Origin: Pseudomonas nitroreducens NBRC 12694
Lineage (GTDB): Bacteria > Pseudomonadota > Gammaproteobacteria > Pseudomonadales > Pseudomonadaceae
Length of the DNA: 64,000 nucleotides
Direction of reading: 5' to 3'
Assembly: GCF_002091755.1 (NCBI RefSeq)
Contig: NZ_BDAI01000018.1
Location: 1-64,000 of the forward strand
Under the pieces are notes generated by a model. That model did no database searches. It was given only the letters and a program-made list of their open reading frames with translations, and was not told the origin of the DNA. The translations under genes and the position numbers were made by a program. Within the stretch, counting starts at the first letter, position 1. Every line of letters starts with the position of its first letter. Positions 9,463-17,879 of this stretch are shown here, piece after piece.

Positions 9463-11567
9463 GCCTGACCCCGCACTCCGCGCGCTGGCTGGATGCCATG
9501 CTCGCCGTCGCCCGCCACTATGGCATCGGTGTCTCCGAAGAGGGCGCGCGCGTGGCTCTGGCCTGGGAGCAGGGCGCTTCCGCGGATCTGATGCTGCTGC
9601 ACATGGCCAAGAGCCTGGGACTCGCCCTGCGCTTCGGCAAACTCTCGCTCGAGCTGCTCGACGCCTGGCGTTTGCCGTTGGTTGCGGAGTTCGACGATGG
9701 CAGCGTCTGCGTCGTACAGACCATCGACGGCGAGGGTAACCTCGGCGTGCTGTTCAGTGGCGACAAGGGCCTGGAAACCCGTATCGGTGTAGAGGAGTTC
9801 CGCCAGCGCGTGCGTCGCGTGGCGATCCTGCGTCCGCAGGTGGCGGTGCCCGATGCGCGCGTCGACCAGTACATCCGTCCATACCGGCGCAACTGGTTCT
9901 GGAACATCGCCCTGCGCGACTGGAAGCGCTACGGCGATGTCATGCTCGCTTCGCTGGTGGCCAACGTCCTGGCCCTGGCCGGTGTGATCTTCTCCATGCA
10001 GGTCTACGACCGGGTGGTCCCGGCCAACTCCGAAGCGACCCTGTGGGTGCTGTTCGGCGGGGTGATGCTGGCGATCGTCTTCGAGTTCTGCCTGCGCGTC
10101 TCGCGCACGCATATCTCCGACACCGTCGGCAAACGTGCAGACCTGCGCATCTCCGATGTGGTCTTCGGCCGCGCGCTGCGACTGCGCAATTCGGCGCGTT
10201 CGCGTTCCACCGGCACGTTCATCTCGCAGTTGCGCGAGATCGACCAGGTGCGTGAGCTGTTCACCTCGACCACGGTCGGGGCATTGGCCGACCTGCCTTT
10301 CTTCCTGCTGTTCCTGGTGGTGCTGTGGATGGTCGGCGGCCCCCTGATGTTCGTCGCCCTGGGCGCGATTCCCTTGCTGGTCATCCCCGGCCTGCTGATC
10401 CAGAAGCCGCTGGAACGCCTGTCCAACGAGGGCATGCGCGAGTCCGCATTGCGCAACGCCATGCTGGTGGAGGCGGTGCAGGGTATCGAGGACATCAAGC
10501 TGCTGCGCGCGGAGGCGCGCTTCCAGAACCAATGGAACAACGTCAACGACGTGTCCGCTGGCATCAGCATGCGCCAGCGCTTCCTCACCAGCCTGCTGAT
10601 GAGCTGGACCCAGGAAGTCCAGGGCATTGTCTATGCCCTGGTGCTGGCCCTGGGCAGCTACCTGGTGATGCAGGGCGACATGACCACCGGTGCCCTGGTG
10701 GCCTCGTCGATCCTCGCCTCACGGATGATCTCGCCGCTGGCGCAGATGGCCTCGGTATTTTCCCGCTGGCAGTCGGCGAAGGTCGCCCGCAAGGGCCTGG
10801 ACGAGCTCATGAGCCGCCCGGTGGATCAGCCCGAACGGGCCCGCCGGGTGCACCGCGCGGCGCTCAATGGCAATTACCAGCTCGACGGCGTGAGCTTCCG
10901 CTACGGCGACAACGACAAGCGCCCCGCGCTGGTGGTGCCGCAGCTGCAGATCCGCGCCGGTGAGAAGATCGCCATCCTCGGCCGCATCGGCTCCGGCAAG
11001 TCGACCCTGCTCAACCTGCTCTCGGGCATGCACAGCCCACAGGAAGGCCGCGTCTCGCTCGATGGCCTGGACCTGGCGATGATCGACACCGCCGACGTGC
11101 GCCGCGACATGGCGATGCTGCCGCAGAGCTCGCGGCTGTTCTACGGCACCATCCGGGAAAACATCCTGCTCGGCGCGCCGATGGCCAGTGACGCCATGAT
11201 CACCCAGGCGCTCTCCCTGTCCGGCGCCCTGTCCTTCGTGCAGGCACTGCCCGACGGCCTCGATGAGGTGATCCTCGAGGGCGGCCAGGGCCTGTCCGGT
11301 GGCCAGCGCCAGACCCTGCTGCTGGCGCGCACGCTGATCCGCAATCCGTCCGTCGTGCTGCTCGACGAGCCGACCGCCAACTTCGACGAGATGACCGAAC
11401 GTCAGGTGATCGACGCCATGGGGCCATGGATGGCGCCGCGCACGCTGGTGGTTGCCACCCATCGCATGCCGGTCCTGAAATGGGTCGACCGGATCATCCT
11501 CATCGACAACGGGCGTGTGGTGCTGGACGGTCCCAAAGACAAAGTTCTCAAGGAGCTGACCCAATGA
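9459..11567 (+). CDS. Type I secretion ABC transporter/permease, LapB-like
   Basis: This 702-residue protein has the HlyB/LapB order. About 130 N-terminal residues resemble a C39 peptidase fold but lack a catalytic Cys, so the domain is probably a non-proteolytic substrate-docking (CLD-like) domain. A six-helix ABC membrane domain follows (about 150-430), then a nucleotide-binding domain with Walker A 'GRIGSGKST' (near 508), signature 'LSGGQ' (near 612) and Walker B 'VVLLDEPT' (near 633). It should power export of the upstream adhesin across the inner membrane without removing a leader. It overlaps the TolC gene and the HlyD gene by 4 nt each. Confidence 0.92.
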   Translation: MSLTPHSARWLDAMLAVARHYGIGVSEEGARVALAWEQGASADLMLLHMAKSLGLALRFGKLSLELLDAWRLPLVAEFDDGSVCVVQTIDGEGNLGVLFSGDKGLETRIGVEEFRQRVRRVAILRPQVAVPDARVDQYIRPYRRNWFWNIALRDWKRYGDVMLASLVANVLALAGVIFSMQVYDRVVPANSEATLWVLFGGVMLAIVFEFCLRVSRTHISDTVGKRADLRISDVVFGRALRLRNSARSRSTGTFISQLREIDQVRELFTSTTVGALADLPFFLLFLVVLWMVGGPLMFVALGAIPLLVIPGLLIQKPLERLSNEGMRESALRNAMLVEAVQGIEDIKLLRAEARFQNQWNNVNDVSAGISMRQRFLTSLLMSWTQEVQGIVYALVLALGSYLVMQGDMTTGALVASSILASRMISPLAQMASVFSRWQSAKVARKGLDELMSRPVDQPERARRVHRAALNGNYQLDGVSFRYGDNDKRPALVVPQLQIRAGEKIAILGRIGSGKSTLLNLLSGMHSPQEGRVSLDGLDLAMIDTADVRRDMAMLPQSSRLFYGTIRENILLGAPMASDAMITQALSLSGALSFVQALPDGLDEVILEGGQGLSGGQRQTLLLARTLIRNPSVVLLDEPTANFDEMTERQVIDAMGPWMAPRTLVVATHRMPVLKWVDRIILIDNGRVVLDGPKDKVLKELTQ

Positions 11568-12805
11568 CCGACCTCAAGCTCCCGGTGGCCAAGGCGGATG
11601 TCCCGCCGGCCATCCCGCCGACCACTGTTTCCACAGCCCGCGCGCACCAGCGCGGGGCCCCGGCCGAGCCGCCGCTGCCGCGCTCGAGCCTGGTGGTGTG
11701 GTTGATCGCGGCCATGCTCGGTGCCTTTGCCGTATGGGCCAGCCTGTTCTCCCTGGATGAAGTCTCCACCGGCAGCGGCAAGGTGGTGCCGTCTTCCCGC
11801 GAACAGGTCATCCAGTCCCTGGAAGGCGGCATCCTGGTCTCGCTCAAGGTTCACGAGGGCGATCTGGTCGAGGCCGGTCAGGTCCTCGCCCAGCTCGACC
11901 GTACCCGCAGCGAGTCGGCGGTGGAGGAGAGTGCCTCGCGCATGCGGGCTGCCAAGGCCGAGGCCGCGCGACTGTCTGCCGAGGTCAACGGGACGCCGCT
12001 GGCCTTCCCCGAAGACGTACAGACGTTCCCCGACCTGGTGAATAGCGAGACTGCGCTCTACCACTCGCGCAAGGACAGCCTGGCGAAGAACCTCGCGGGC
12101 ATCAACGATGCACTGGGACTGGTGCGCCGCGAGCTGGCCATGACTCAGCCGCTGGTGGCGCGCGGAGCTGCCAGTGACGTGGAAGTGCTGCGCCTCAAGC
12201 GCCAGGCCAACGAACTGCAGCGCAAGGCCACCGAGCTGCAGACGCAGTATGTGGTCAAGGCCCGCGAAGACCTGGCCAAGGCCAATGCCGAGATTGAGGC
12301 TCAGAGCTCGGTCACCCGCGGCCGCTCGGACGCCTTGCATCGCACCACCTTCACGTCGCCGGTACGCGGTATCGTCAAGGACATCGAGGTCTCCACGGTC
12401 GGCGGCGTCATTCCGCAGGACGGCAAGCTGATGGAAATCGTCCCGGTGGACGAAAAGCTTCTGGTCGAGGCGCACATTTCGCCGCGCGACGTCGCCTTCA
12501 TCCGCCCCGGCCTGGACGCCACGGTGAAGATCACCGCCTATGACTACTCGATCTACGGCGGCCTGCACGGCAAGGTCACGACCATTTCGCCGGACACCAT
12601 TCAGGACGAGGTCAAACGCGAGGTCTTCTACTACCGGGTGTTCATCCGCACGGACGTCGACCACCTGACCAACAAGGACGGCAAACGCTTCGGCATCGTG
12701 CCGGGGATGATCGCCACGGTCGATATCCATACTGGCAACAAGACGATCCTGGACTATCTGCTCAAGCCGCTTAACAAGGCCCGCGAGGCGCTGCGCGAGC
12801 GCTGA
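11564..12805 (+). CDS. HlyD-family membrane fusion protein of the type I secretion system, LapC-like
   Basis: This 413-residue periplasmic adaptor joins the ABC transporter to the TolC channel. The ATG at 11564 overlaps the ABC stop by 4 nt. A longer frame extends upstream but lies inside the ABC gene, so this start is preferred. A Pro-rich cytoplasmic leader is followed by one membrane helix at about residues 42-63. After that come a lipoyl-like barrel half, a long alpha-helical hairpin (about 120-270), the second lipoyl half ('TFTSPVRGIVKDIEV') and the C-terminal beta-barrel with the HlyD-type 'VPGMIATVDIHTG'. A strong terminator follows, so the exporter operon ends here. Confidence 0.92.
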   Translation: MTDLKLPVAKADVPPAIPPTTVSTARAHQRGAPAEPPLPRSSLVVWLIAAMLGAFAVWASLFSLDEVSTGSGKVVPSSREQVIQSLEGGILVSLKVHEGDLVEAGQVLAQLDRTRSESAVEESASRMRAAKAEAARLSAEVNGTPLAFPEDVQTFPDLVNSETALYHSRKDSLAKNLAGINDALGLVRRELAMTQPLVARGAASDVEVLRLKRQANELQRKATELQTQYVVKAREDLAKANAEIEAQSSVTRGRSDALHRTTFTSPVRGIVKDIEVSTVGGVIPQDGKLMEIVPVDEKLLVEAHISPRDVAFIRPGLDATVKITAYDYSIYGGLHGKVTTISPDTIQDEVKREVFYYRVFIRTDVDHLTNKDGKRFGIVPGMIATVDIHTGNKTILDYLLKPLNKAREALRER

Positions 12806-13110
12806 GCCCGGGGTGACAGGCGATGACCTGCGTCGATGGCTGCAAACCCCGCCTCCCCGGCGGGGTTTTTCTTTGCTGACTGTCATCAGAAAGTCAGCGC
12901 AGGGTACATACTCAAGAGGCATCGACGTCGGACACGTCGATTGCGGAAGCAGTTTCCGCCATTCGCTTGTCACAGTCAGCAGGAGCGCGCTGCGGGCCGG
13001 AGAATCCCCGCCGCGACGCACCCGGCAATGACGGCCGAATGGACGGCCGCATCGATCTATCGGAAGACCCCGCGCCCAGGCGCCCGGCTTCCATCGTCAA
13101 GGAATACAGC
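12806..13110. other. 305-nt intergenic region before ppnN
   Basis: It holds the exporter terminator, then about 235 nt of leader to ppnN. A perfect 8-bp inverted repeat (12921-12928 with 12934-12941, 5-nt loop) lies in the leader and could be a protein site or RNA hairpin. I recognise no small gene. Confidence 0.5.
12844..12874 (+). terminator. Rho-independent terminator of the exporter operon
   Basis: A GC-rich stem (12844-12853 with 12859-12868, loop of 5 nt) runs into a T-rich tract (five T, one C, three T), 38 nt after the HlyD-type stop. Confidence 0.9.
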
Positions 13111-14502
13111 ATGTCCCCAAGACCGGTAAACAATGCCTCGGTCAGCCCCAAGGGCAGCCTCGAAACCCTCTCCCAACGTGAAGTGCACCAGCTCAGCGAA
13201 GCGGGCTCGGGCAGTACCTACAAGCTTTTCCGCCAGTGTGCCCTGGCCATCCTCAACACCGGCACGCAGATCGACAACGCCAAGCACATCCTCGACGCCT
13301 ACCGCGACTTCGAACTGGAAATCCACCAGCAGGATCGCGGCGTGCGCCTGGAACTGTTCAACGCGCCGGCCGACGCCTTCGTCGATGGCGAGATGATCGC
13401 CAGCACCCGCGAGATGCTCTTCAGCGCCCTGCGCGACATCGTCTACACCCAGAATGCGCTGAACAGCCGGCGTTTCGGCCTGGACAGCTCGGCCGGCATC
13501 ACCGACTACGTCTTCCACCTGCTGCGCAATGCCCGTGCACTGCATGCCGGCGTGGAGCCGAAGATCGTCGTTTGCTGGGGCGGACATTCGATCAGTACCA
13601 ACGAGTACAAGTACACCAAGAAGGTCGGCCACGAGCTGGGCCTGCGCAGCCTCGACGTCTGCACCGGTTGCGGCCCCGGCGTGATGAAGGGGCCGATGAA
13701 GGGCGCCACCATCGGCCACGCCAAGCAGCGCATCACCGATGGCCGCTATATCGGCTTGACCGAGCCGGGAATCATCGCCGCCGAGGCGCCGAACCCCATC
13801 GTCAACGAACTGGTGATCCTGCCGGATATCGAGAAGCGCCTGGAGGCCTTCGTTCGCGTCGGCCACGGCATCATCGTGTTCCCCGGCGGTGTCGGCACGG
13901 CGGAGGAGTTCCTCTACCTGCTGGGCATTCTCATGCACCCGGAGAACCAGGACATGCCGTTCCCCCTGGTGCTCACCGGCCCGCGCAGCGCGGCGGCCTA
14001 TATCGAGCAGCTGCATGCCTTCATCGGGGCGACCCTGGGGGAGGCGGCGCAGAAGCGCTATCGCATCATCATCGACGACCCGGCGGAAGTGGCGCGGGAA
14101 ATGAGCGCGGGCCTCAAGCGGGTCAAGCAGTTCCGTCGCGAACGCAACGACGCCTACCACTTCAACTGGCTGCTGAAGATCGATGAAGGCTTCCAGCGTC
14201 CGTTCGAACCGACCCACGAGAACATGGCCGGCCTGGACCTGGGGCCCGACGTGCCGCCCCACGAGCTGGCGGCGAACCTGCGCCGGGCCTTCTCCGGCAT
14301 CGTCGCGGGCAACGTGAAGGATCGCGGCATCCGTATGATCGAGGAGTTCGGCCCGTACGAGATCCACGGTGACGCGGCCATCATGGAGCCGCTCGATGCG
14401 CTGTTGCAGGCGTTCGTCGAGCAGCACCGGATGAAGCTGCCGGGCGGCGCAGCGTACGAGCCTTGTTACCGGGTGGTGCAGCGCTCCGGAGTGTCGGTGT
14501 GA
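13111..14502 (+). CDS. ppnN: Pyrimidine/purine nucleotide 5'-monophosphate nucleosidase (YgdH/PpnN, LOG family)
   Basis: This 463-residue protein should hydrolyse nucleoside 5'-monophosphates to ribose 5-phosphate and free base, a purine-salvage enzyme that is (p)ppGpp-regulated in E. coli. The family signature is 'PGGVGTAEE' at about residues 258-266 (P-G-G-x-G-T-x-x-E). An N-terminal PpnN-specific domain (1-140) and a C-terminal domain flank the Rossmann-like core, and the length fits E. coli PpnN (454 residues). I chose ATG 13111 because an AAGGA site lies 8 nt upstream; in-frame codons further upstream lack a ribosome site. It is a single-gene unit between two terminators. Confidence 0.93.
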   Translation: MSPRPVNNASVSPKGSLETLSQREVHQLSEAGSGSTYKLFRQCALAILNTGTQIDNAKHILDAYRDFELEIHQQDRGVRLELFNAPADAFVDGEMIASTREMLFSALRDIVYTQNALNSRRFGLDSSAGITDYVFHLLRNARALHAGVEPKIVVCWGGHSISTNEYKYTKKVGHELGLRSLDVCTGCGPGVMKGPMKGATIGHAKQRITDGRYIGLTEPGIIAAEAPNPIVNELVILPDIEKRLEAFVRVGHGIIVFPGGVGTAEEFLYLLGILMHPENQDMPFPLVLTGPRSAAAYIEQLHAFIGATLGEAAQKRYRIIIDDPAEVAREMSAGLKRVKQFRRERNDAYHFNWLLKIDEGFQRPFEPTHENMAGLDLGPDVPPHELAANLRRAFSGIVAGNVKDRGIRMIEEFGPYEIHGDAAIMEPLDALLQAFVEQHRMKLPGGAAYEPCYRVVQRSGVSV

Positions 14503-14521
14503 ACCTGTAGGAACGAAAAAC

Positions 14522-14552
14522 AAAAAGCCCCGCCAGGATGCGGGGCTTTTTC
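14522..14552. terminator. Bidirectional terminator between ppnN and the PA3496-like gene
   Basis: A 12-bp stem (14522-14533 with 14540-14551) has A-runs on one arm and T-runs on the other. It can therefore end transcription from ppnN on the plus strand and from the converging small gene on the minus strand. Confidence 0.9.
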
Positions 14553-14578
14553 ATTCGGGCTTTACGTTCAGGAGAGGC

Positions 14579-14761
14579 TTACAGATCGAAATCGTAGTCG
14601 GACAGTTGGCGCTGCAGGCGACGCTCTTCCAGGTAGTTATCGATGATGCGGCGCTTGGTCAGGTTGGTCTTGGCGACCTCTGCCGTGGCTTCTGCGCCGT
14701 CATCGCTGTCGTCTGTGCTGACATCGTCCTCGAGTTCGAGGTCTTCTTTGTCGTTTGCCAT
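14579..14761 (-). CDS. Small acidic protein, PA3496 family (putative envelope integrity)
   Basis: This 60-residue protein is highly acidic in its first half (runs of Asp/Glu) and basic in its second ('TKRRIIDNYLEERRLQRQL', ending 'DYDFDL'). I recognise it as the PA3496 family, which sits beside nth in pseudomonads; the 'envelope integrity' label is a database name, not proven function. ATG 14761 is chosen because GGAG lies 8 nt upstream; a GTG 9 nt further up is too close to that site. It is downstream of nth on the same strand with a 107-nt gap. Confidence 0.85.
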   Translation of the reverse strand: MANDKEDLELEDDVSTDDSDDGAEATAEVAKTNLTKRRIIDNYLEERRLQRQLSDYDFDL

Positions 14762-14868
14762 TCGGTGCACTCCACAACACGGGGTGTGTTGGCGCCCCTT
14801 ATAGCGACAAAGGAGTGGGCGGTAAAAAAGATTTTTTCAATCAGCCTGAAGGAATTTTCCCATAACGC

Positions 14869-15507
14869 TCAATCGTCCGACGTCTTGTGCTTGTACTCGC
14901 ACAGGTCCTCGATCCGGCAACTGCCACACTGCGGCTTGCGCGCCTTGCAGACGTAGCGTCCATGCAGGATCAGCCAGTGGTGCGCATCCAGCAGGTATTC
15001 CTTGGGCACGAACTTGAGCAGCTTGCGCTCCACCTCCAGCACATTGCGCCCCGGCGCGATGTTGGTGCGGTTGGATACGCGGAAGATATGGGTGTCCACC
15101 GCCATCGCCGGCTGTCGGAAAGCCGTGTTGAGGACCACGTTGGCAGTCTTGCGGCCCACGCCGGGCAAGGCTTCCAGGTCTTCACGGTTCTCCGGCACCT
15201 GGCCGCCGTGCTTCTCGATGAGGATGCGGCAGGTCTCGATGGTGTTCTTCGCCTTGCTGTTGTACAGGCCGATGGTCTTGATGTACTCCGACAGGCCCTC
15301 CACGCCCAGGGCGTAGATCGCTTCCGGGGTATTGGCCACCGGGTAGAGCTTGGCGGTGGCCTTGTTCACCCCCACGTCGGTGGCCTGGGCGGAGAGCAGC
15401 ACCGCGATCAGCAGCTCGAAGGGCGAGCTGTAGGCCAGTTCGGTTTCGGGGTTGGGGTTGTCTTCCTTGAGTCGGCGGAAAATCTCCGCGCGCTTGGCGG
15501 CATTCAT
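14869..15507 (-). CDS. nth: Endonuclease III, base-excision repair DNA glycosylase/AP lyase
   Basis: This 212-residue enzyme removes oxidised pyrimidines and cuts abasic sites. The helix-hairpin-helix 'LPGVGRKTANVV' carries the catalytic Lys120, the catalytic Asp is Asp138 ('VDTH'), and the C-terminal iron-sulfur loop has Cys187, Cys194, Cys197 and Cys203 (C-x6-C-x2-C-x5-C). The length matches E. coli Nth (211). Its ATG overlaps the rnfE stop by 4 nt, making it the last gene of the rnf operon, as in E. coli and P. aeruginosa. Sharing a transcript with an electron-transport complex that acts on iron-sulfur proteins is suggestive but does not prove a link. Confidence 0.97.
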   Translation of the reverse strand: MNAAKRAEIFRRLKEDNPNPETELAYSSPFELLIAVLLSAQATDVGVNKATAKLYPVANTPEAIYALGVEGLSEYIKTIGLYNSKAKNTIETCRILIEKHGGQVPENREDLEALPGVGRKTANVVLNTAFRQPAMAVDTHIFRVSNRTNIAPGRNVLEVERKLLKFVPKEYLLDAHHWLILHGRYVCKARKPQCGSCRIEDLCEYKHKTSDD

Positions 15508-16217
15508 TCGATCACTCCGGTCACGCGGACGCGCTGGCGCTCGGTGGCGGGTACGTTGCCCGCCTGCGCCTTGGCGCGGTCCGCCAGGCTTTCATCAATA
15601 CGGTTCTTGAGGGCGATCAGCAGGCCCAGCACCAGGAAGGCGCCGGGCGGCAGCACCGCCAGCAGCAGGCCCTGGTAACCGGGGACCCGTACTGTCCAGC
15701 CGGCGGCGGCCGGGCCGAACAGCAGCTCCATGCCGGCCAGCAGGGTGCCATGGCCGAGCAGTTCGCGCAGGGTGCCGATGATCAGCAGGACCAGGGCGAA
15801 GCCCAGCCCCATCATCAGCGCGTCGAAGGCCGAGCGTGCCAGGTTGTTCTGCGAGGCGAAGGTCTGCGCGCGGCCGAGGATCACGCAGTTGGTGGTGATC
15901 AGCGGTACGAAGATGCCCAGCACCTGGTACAGCTCGAAGCGCCAGGCCTGCATCAGCAGTTCGATGCAGGTGGTCAGGGTGGCGATGATCAGCAGGAAGG
16001 CAGGCAGGCGCACGGTCTCGCTCAGCGTGCTGCGGATCAGCGAGACGCTGACGCTGGAGCAGACCAGCACGAAGAGTGTCGCCAGCCCCAGGCCGAGGGC
16101 GTTGACCATGGAGCTGCTGGTGCCCAGCAACGGGCACAGGCCGAGCAGTTGCACCAGGCCGGGGTTGTTCTTCCACAGCCCCTGCAGGGCGATTTCGCGG
16201 TAGCCGGGGTCATTCAT
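15504..16217 (-). CDS. rnfE: Rnf electron transport complex subunit E
   Basis: This 237-residue integral membrane protein of the NqrD/RnfE family is predicted to have six helices. Motifs include 'NPGLVQLLGLCPLL' near the N-terminus and 'FVPLITTNCVILGRAQ' centrally, the half-helix with a conserved Cys that helps bind the intramembrane [2Fe-2S] cluster shared with RnfA. RnfE and RnfA are paralogues inserted in opposite orientations. Its start overlaps rnfG by 8 nt and its stop overlaps nth by 4 nt. Confidence 0.95.
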   Translation of the reverse strand: MNDPGYREIALQGLWKNNPGLVQLLGLCPLLGTSSSMVNALGLGLATLFVLVCSSVSVSLIRSTLSETVRLPAFLLIIATLTTCIELLMQAWRFELYQVLGIFVPLITTNCVILGRAQTFASQNNLARSAFDALMMGLGFALVLLIIGTLRELLGHGTLLAGMELLFGPAAAGWTVRVPGYQGLLLAVLPPGAFLVLGLLIALKNRIDESLADRAKAQAGNVPATERQRVRVTGVIE

Positions 16218-16842
16218 GGTTTTCTCCCGAGGCGGGGGCGAGCAGCTCTGCTTTGTGCGCGTCGAAGTACTGCAGCGCCAGGTGCGTGGCCTTGACCACC
16301 GCGCGCGGGGTGACGGTGGCGCCGGCGAACTGGTCGAACTGGCCGCCGTCCTTCTTCACTTTCCAGCCATTGTCGCCCGGATCAGTCAGCGATCGACCGT
16401 CGAAGCCGTGCAGCCAGCCGCTCTTGCCCAGTTCGATACGGTCGCCCTGGCCCGGTGTTTCATGGTGGGCCACGACCCGCACGCCGAGCAGGCGGCCCTG
16501 TGCAGTCACGCCGACCAGCAACTGGATCGAGCCGCCATAGCCATCCCGTGCCACGGGCTGGAGTACGACCGCCGTGGCCTGGCCCCGGAGCCGGGCGATG
16601 TAAGCGGGTGCCGGCTCGTCGCGGCCCAGCAGCTTGGGATCGAAAGCGCTGACTTCGGTTTCCAGCGGATGGTTGTCATAGCTGCCCCTGGGCAGCAGCT
16701 CCAGCAGCGTGCGGCCACGCGCTTCGCGCTGGGCGGTATCGATGCGCTGGGCGGTGAGCTGGTGAACGGTCGCCACCACGCCCGTGGCGATCAGCGCGAC
16801 CAGTCCCAGTGCCAGAGCGCTCTTGAGCAGTTCGCGGTTCAT
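16210..16842 (-). CDS. rnfG: Rnf electron transport complex subunit G (covalent FMN)
   Basis: This 210-residue protein has one N-terminal membrane helix (about 8-28) and a periplasmic FMN-binding domain. The flavinylation motif is in 'QFAGATVTPRA', with the acceptor Thr at 176 (D-x-x-x-G-A-T type). FMN would be attached by ApbE, which is not in this window. The subunit passes electrons within the Rnf complex. It overlaps rnfD by 4 nt and rnfE by 8 nt. Confidence 0.94.
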   Translation of the reverse strand: MNRELLKSALALGLVALIATGVVATVHQLTAQRIDTAQREARGRTLLELLPRGSYDNHPLETEVSAFDPKLLGRDEPAPAYIARLRGQATAVVLQPVARDGYGGSIQLLVGVTAQGRLLGVRVVAHHETPGQGDRIELGKSGWLHGFDGRSLTDPGDNGWKVKKDGGQFDQFAGATVTPRAVVKATHLALQYFDAHKAELLAPASGENHE

Positions 16843-17879
16843 TGCTCACCTGCCTTGAAACCCTGCTCGGGTTTCTTGTGCCCGTAGGTGCGCGGGCGAG
16901 TGAAGGCGTCGATGGTTGGCGCGGCGAGGTTCATCAGCAGCACGGCGAAGGCCAGGCCGTCCGGGTAGCCACCCCAGGCGCGGATCACGTAGGTGAGCAC
17001 GCCGACGCCGATGCCGAACACCAGTCGGCCACGGTTGCTGGTGGCGCCGGACACCGGGTCGGTGACGATGAAGAAAGCGCCGAGCATGGTCGCGCCGCTG
17101 AACAGGTGCAGCAGCGGCGAGCCGTGGGAGTCGGAGCCGGAGCCGTTCCAGAACAGCAGGCTCATGACGAACAGCCCGCCGAGCATGCCCACCGGCGCGT
17201 GCCAGGTGAACAGCTTGCGCCAGAGCAGGAACAGGCCGCCGGCGAGGAAGGCCAGGTTTACCAGCTCCACGCCGCGCCCGCCGACACTGCCGAAGGCCGG
17301 AGACTGCGCCAGCAGTTCCTCCATGGTCAGGCTGCGGTTGTTGCGCACCACATCCAGCGCGGTGGCGCCAACCCAGGCGTCCGGCACCTGGCTGGTGAAG
17401 CCGAAGATCTGCCGCAACCCTTCGCCGAAGCCAAGCGCGCTGTCCGGCGCTGGCCACTGGCTCATCAGTTGCGGGAAGGACACCAGCACCGCCGCGTAGC
17501 CGACCATCGCCGGGTTGAACGGGTTCTGCCCTAGGCCGCCGTACAGGTGCTTGCCGAAGACCAGCGCGAACACCGTGGCGACCGCGCTCAGCCACCACGG
17601 CGAGTAAGGCGGCAAGGCCAGAGCGAGCAGCACGGCGGTGACCAGCGCGCTGCCGTCCTTGAGGAAGAATGCCAGCGGCCGATCGCGCAGCTTGAGCATC
17701 ACGGCCTCGGTGGAGAGGGCGAGCAGGCCGCACCAGAGCAGGTTGAAGAGGGTACCCACGCCGTACAGGCCGATCAGCACCAGGGCGCCGGGCGCGCAGG
17801 CGGCCAGCAGCGTCAGCATGACCCTCTGTGTGCGGTTGCTGCCGGTGGCGTGGGGAGAACTGATGCGAGGAAGCTTCAT
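16839..17879 (-). CDS. rnfD: Rnf electron transport complex subunit D (covalent FMN, membrane)
   Basis: This 346-residue membrane protein of the NqrB/RnfD family has about ten hydrophobic helices. 'WVGATALD' around Thr173 corresponds to the G-A-T flavinylation site of RnfD; a second S-G-A-T at about residue 279 is in a membrane region. 'GLGQNPFNPAMVGYA' is a conserved family stretch. It should form the core ion-translocating part of the complex. It overlaps rnfC and rnfG by 4 nt each. Confidence 0.94.
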   Translation of the reverse strand: MKLPRISSPHATGSNRTQRVMLTLLAACAPGALVLIGLYGVGTLFNLLWCGLLALSTEAVMLKLRDRPLAFFLKDGSALVTAVLLALALPPYSPWWLSAVATVFALVFGKHLYGGLGQNPFNPAMVGYAAVLVSFPQLMSQWPAPDSALGFGEGLRQIFGFTSQVPDAWVGATALDVVRNNRSLTMEELLAQSPAFGSVGGRGVELVNLAFLAGGLFLLWRKLFTWHAPVGMLGGLFVMSLLFWNGSGSDSHGSPLLHLFSGATMLGAFFIVTDPVSGATSNRGRLVFGIGVGVLTYVIRAWGGYPDGLAFAVLLMNLAAPTIDAFTRPRTYGHKKPEQGFKAGEQ

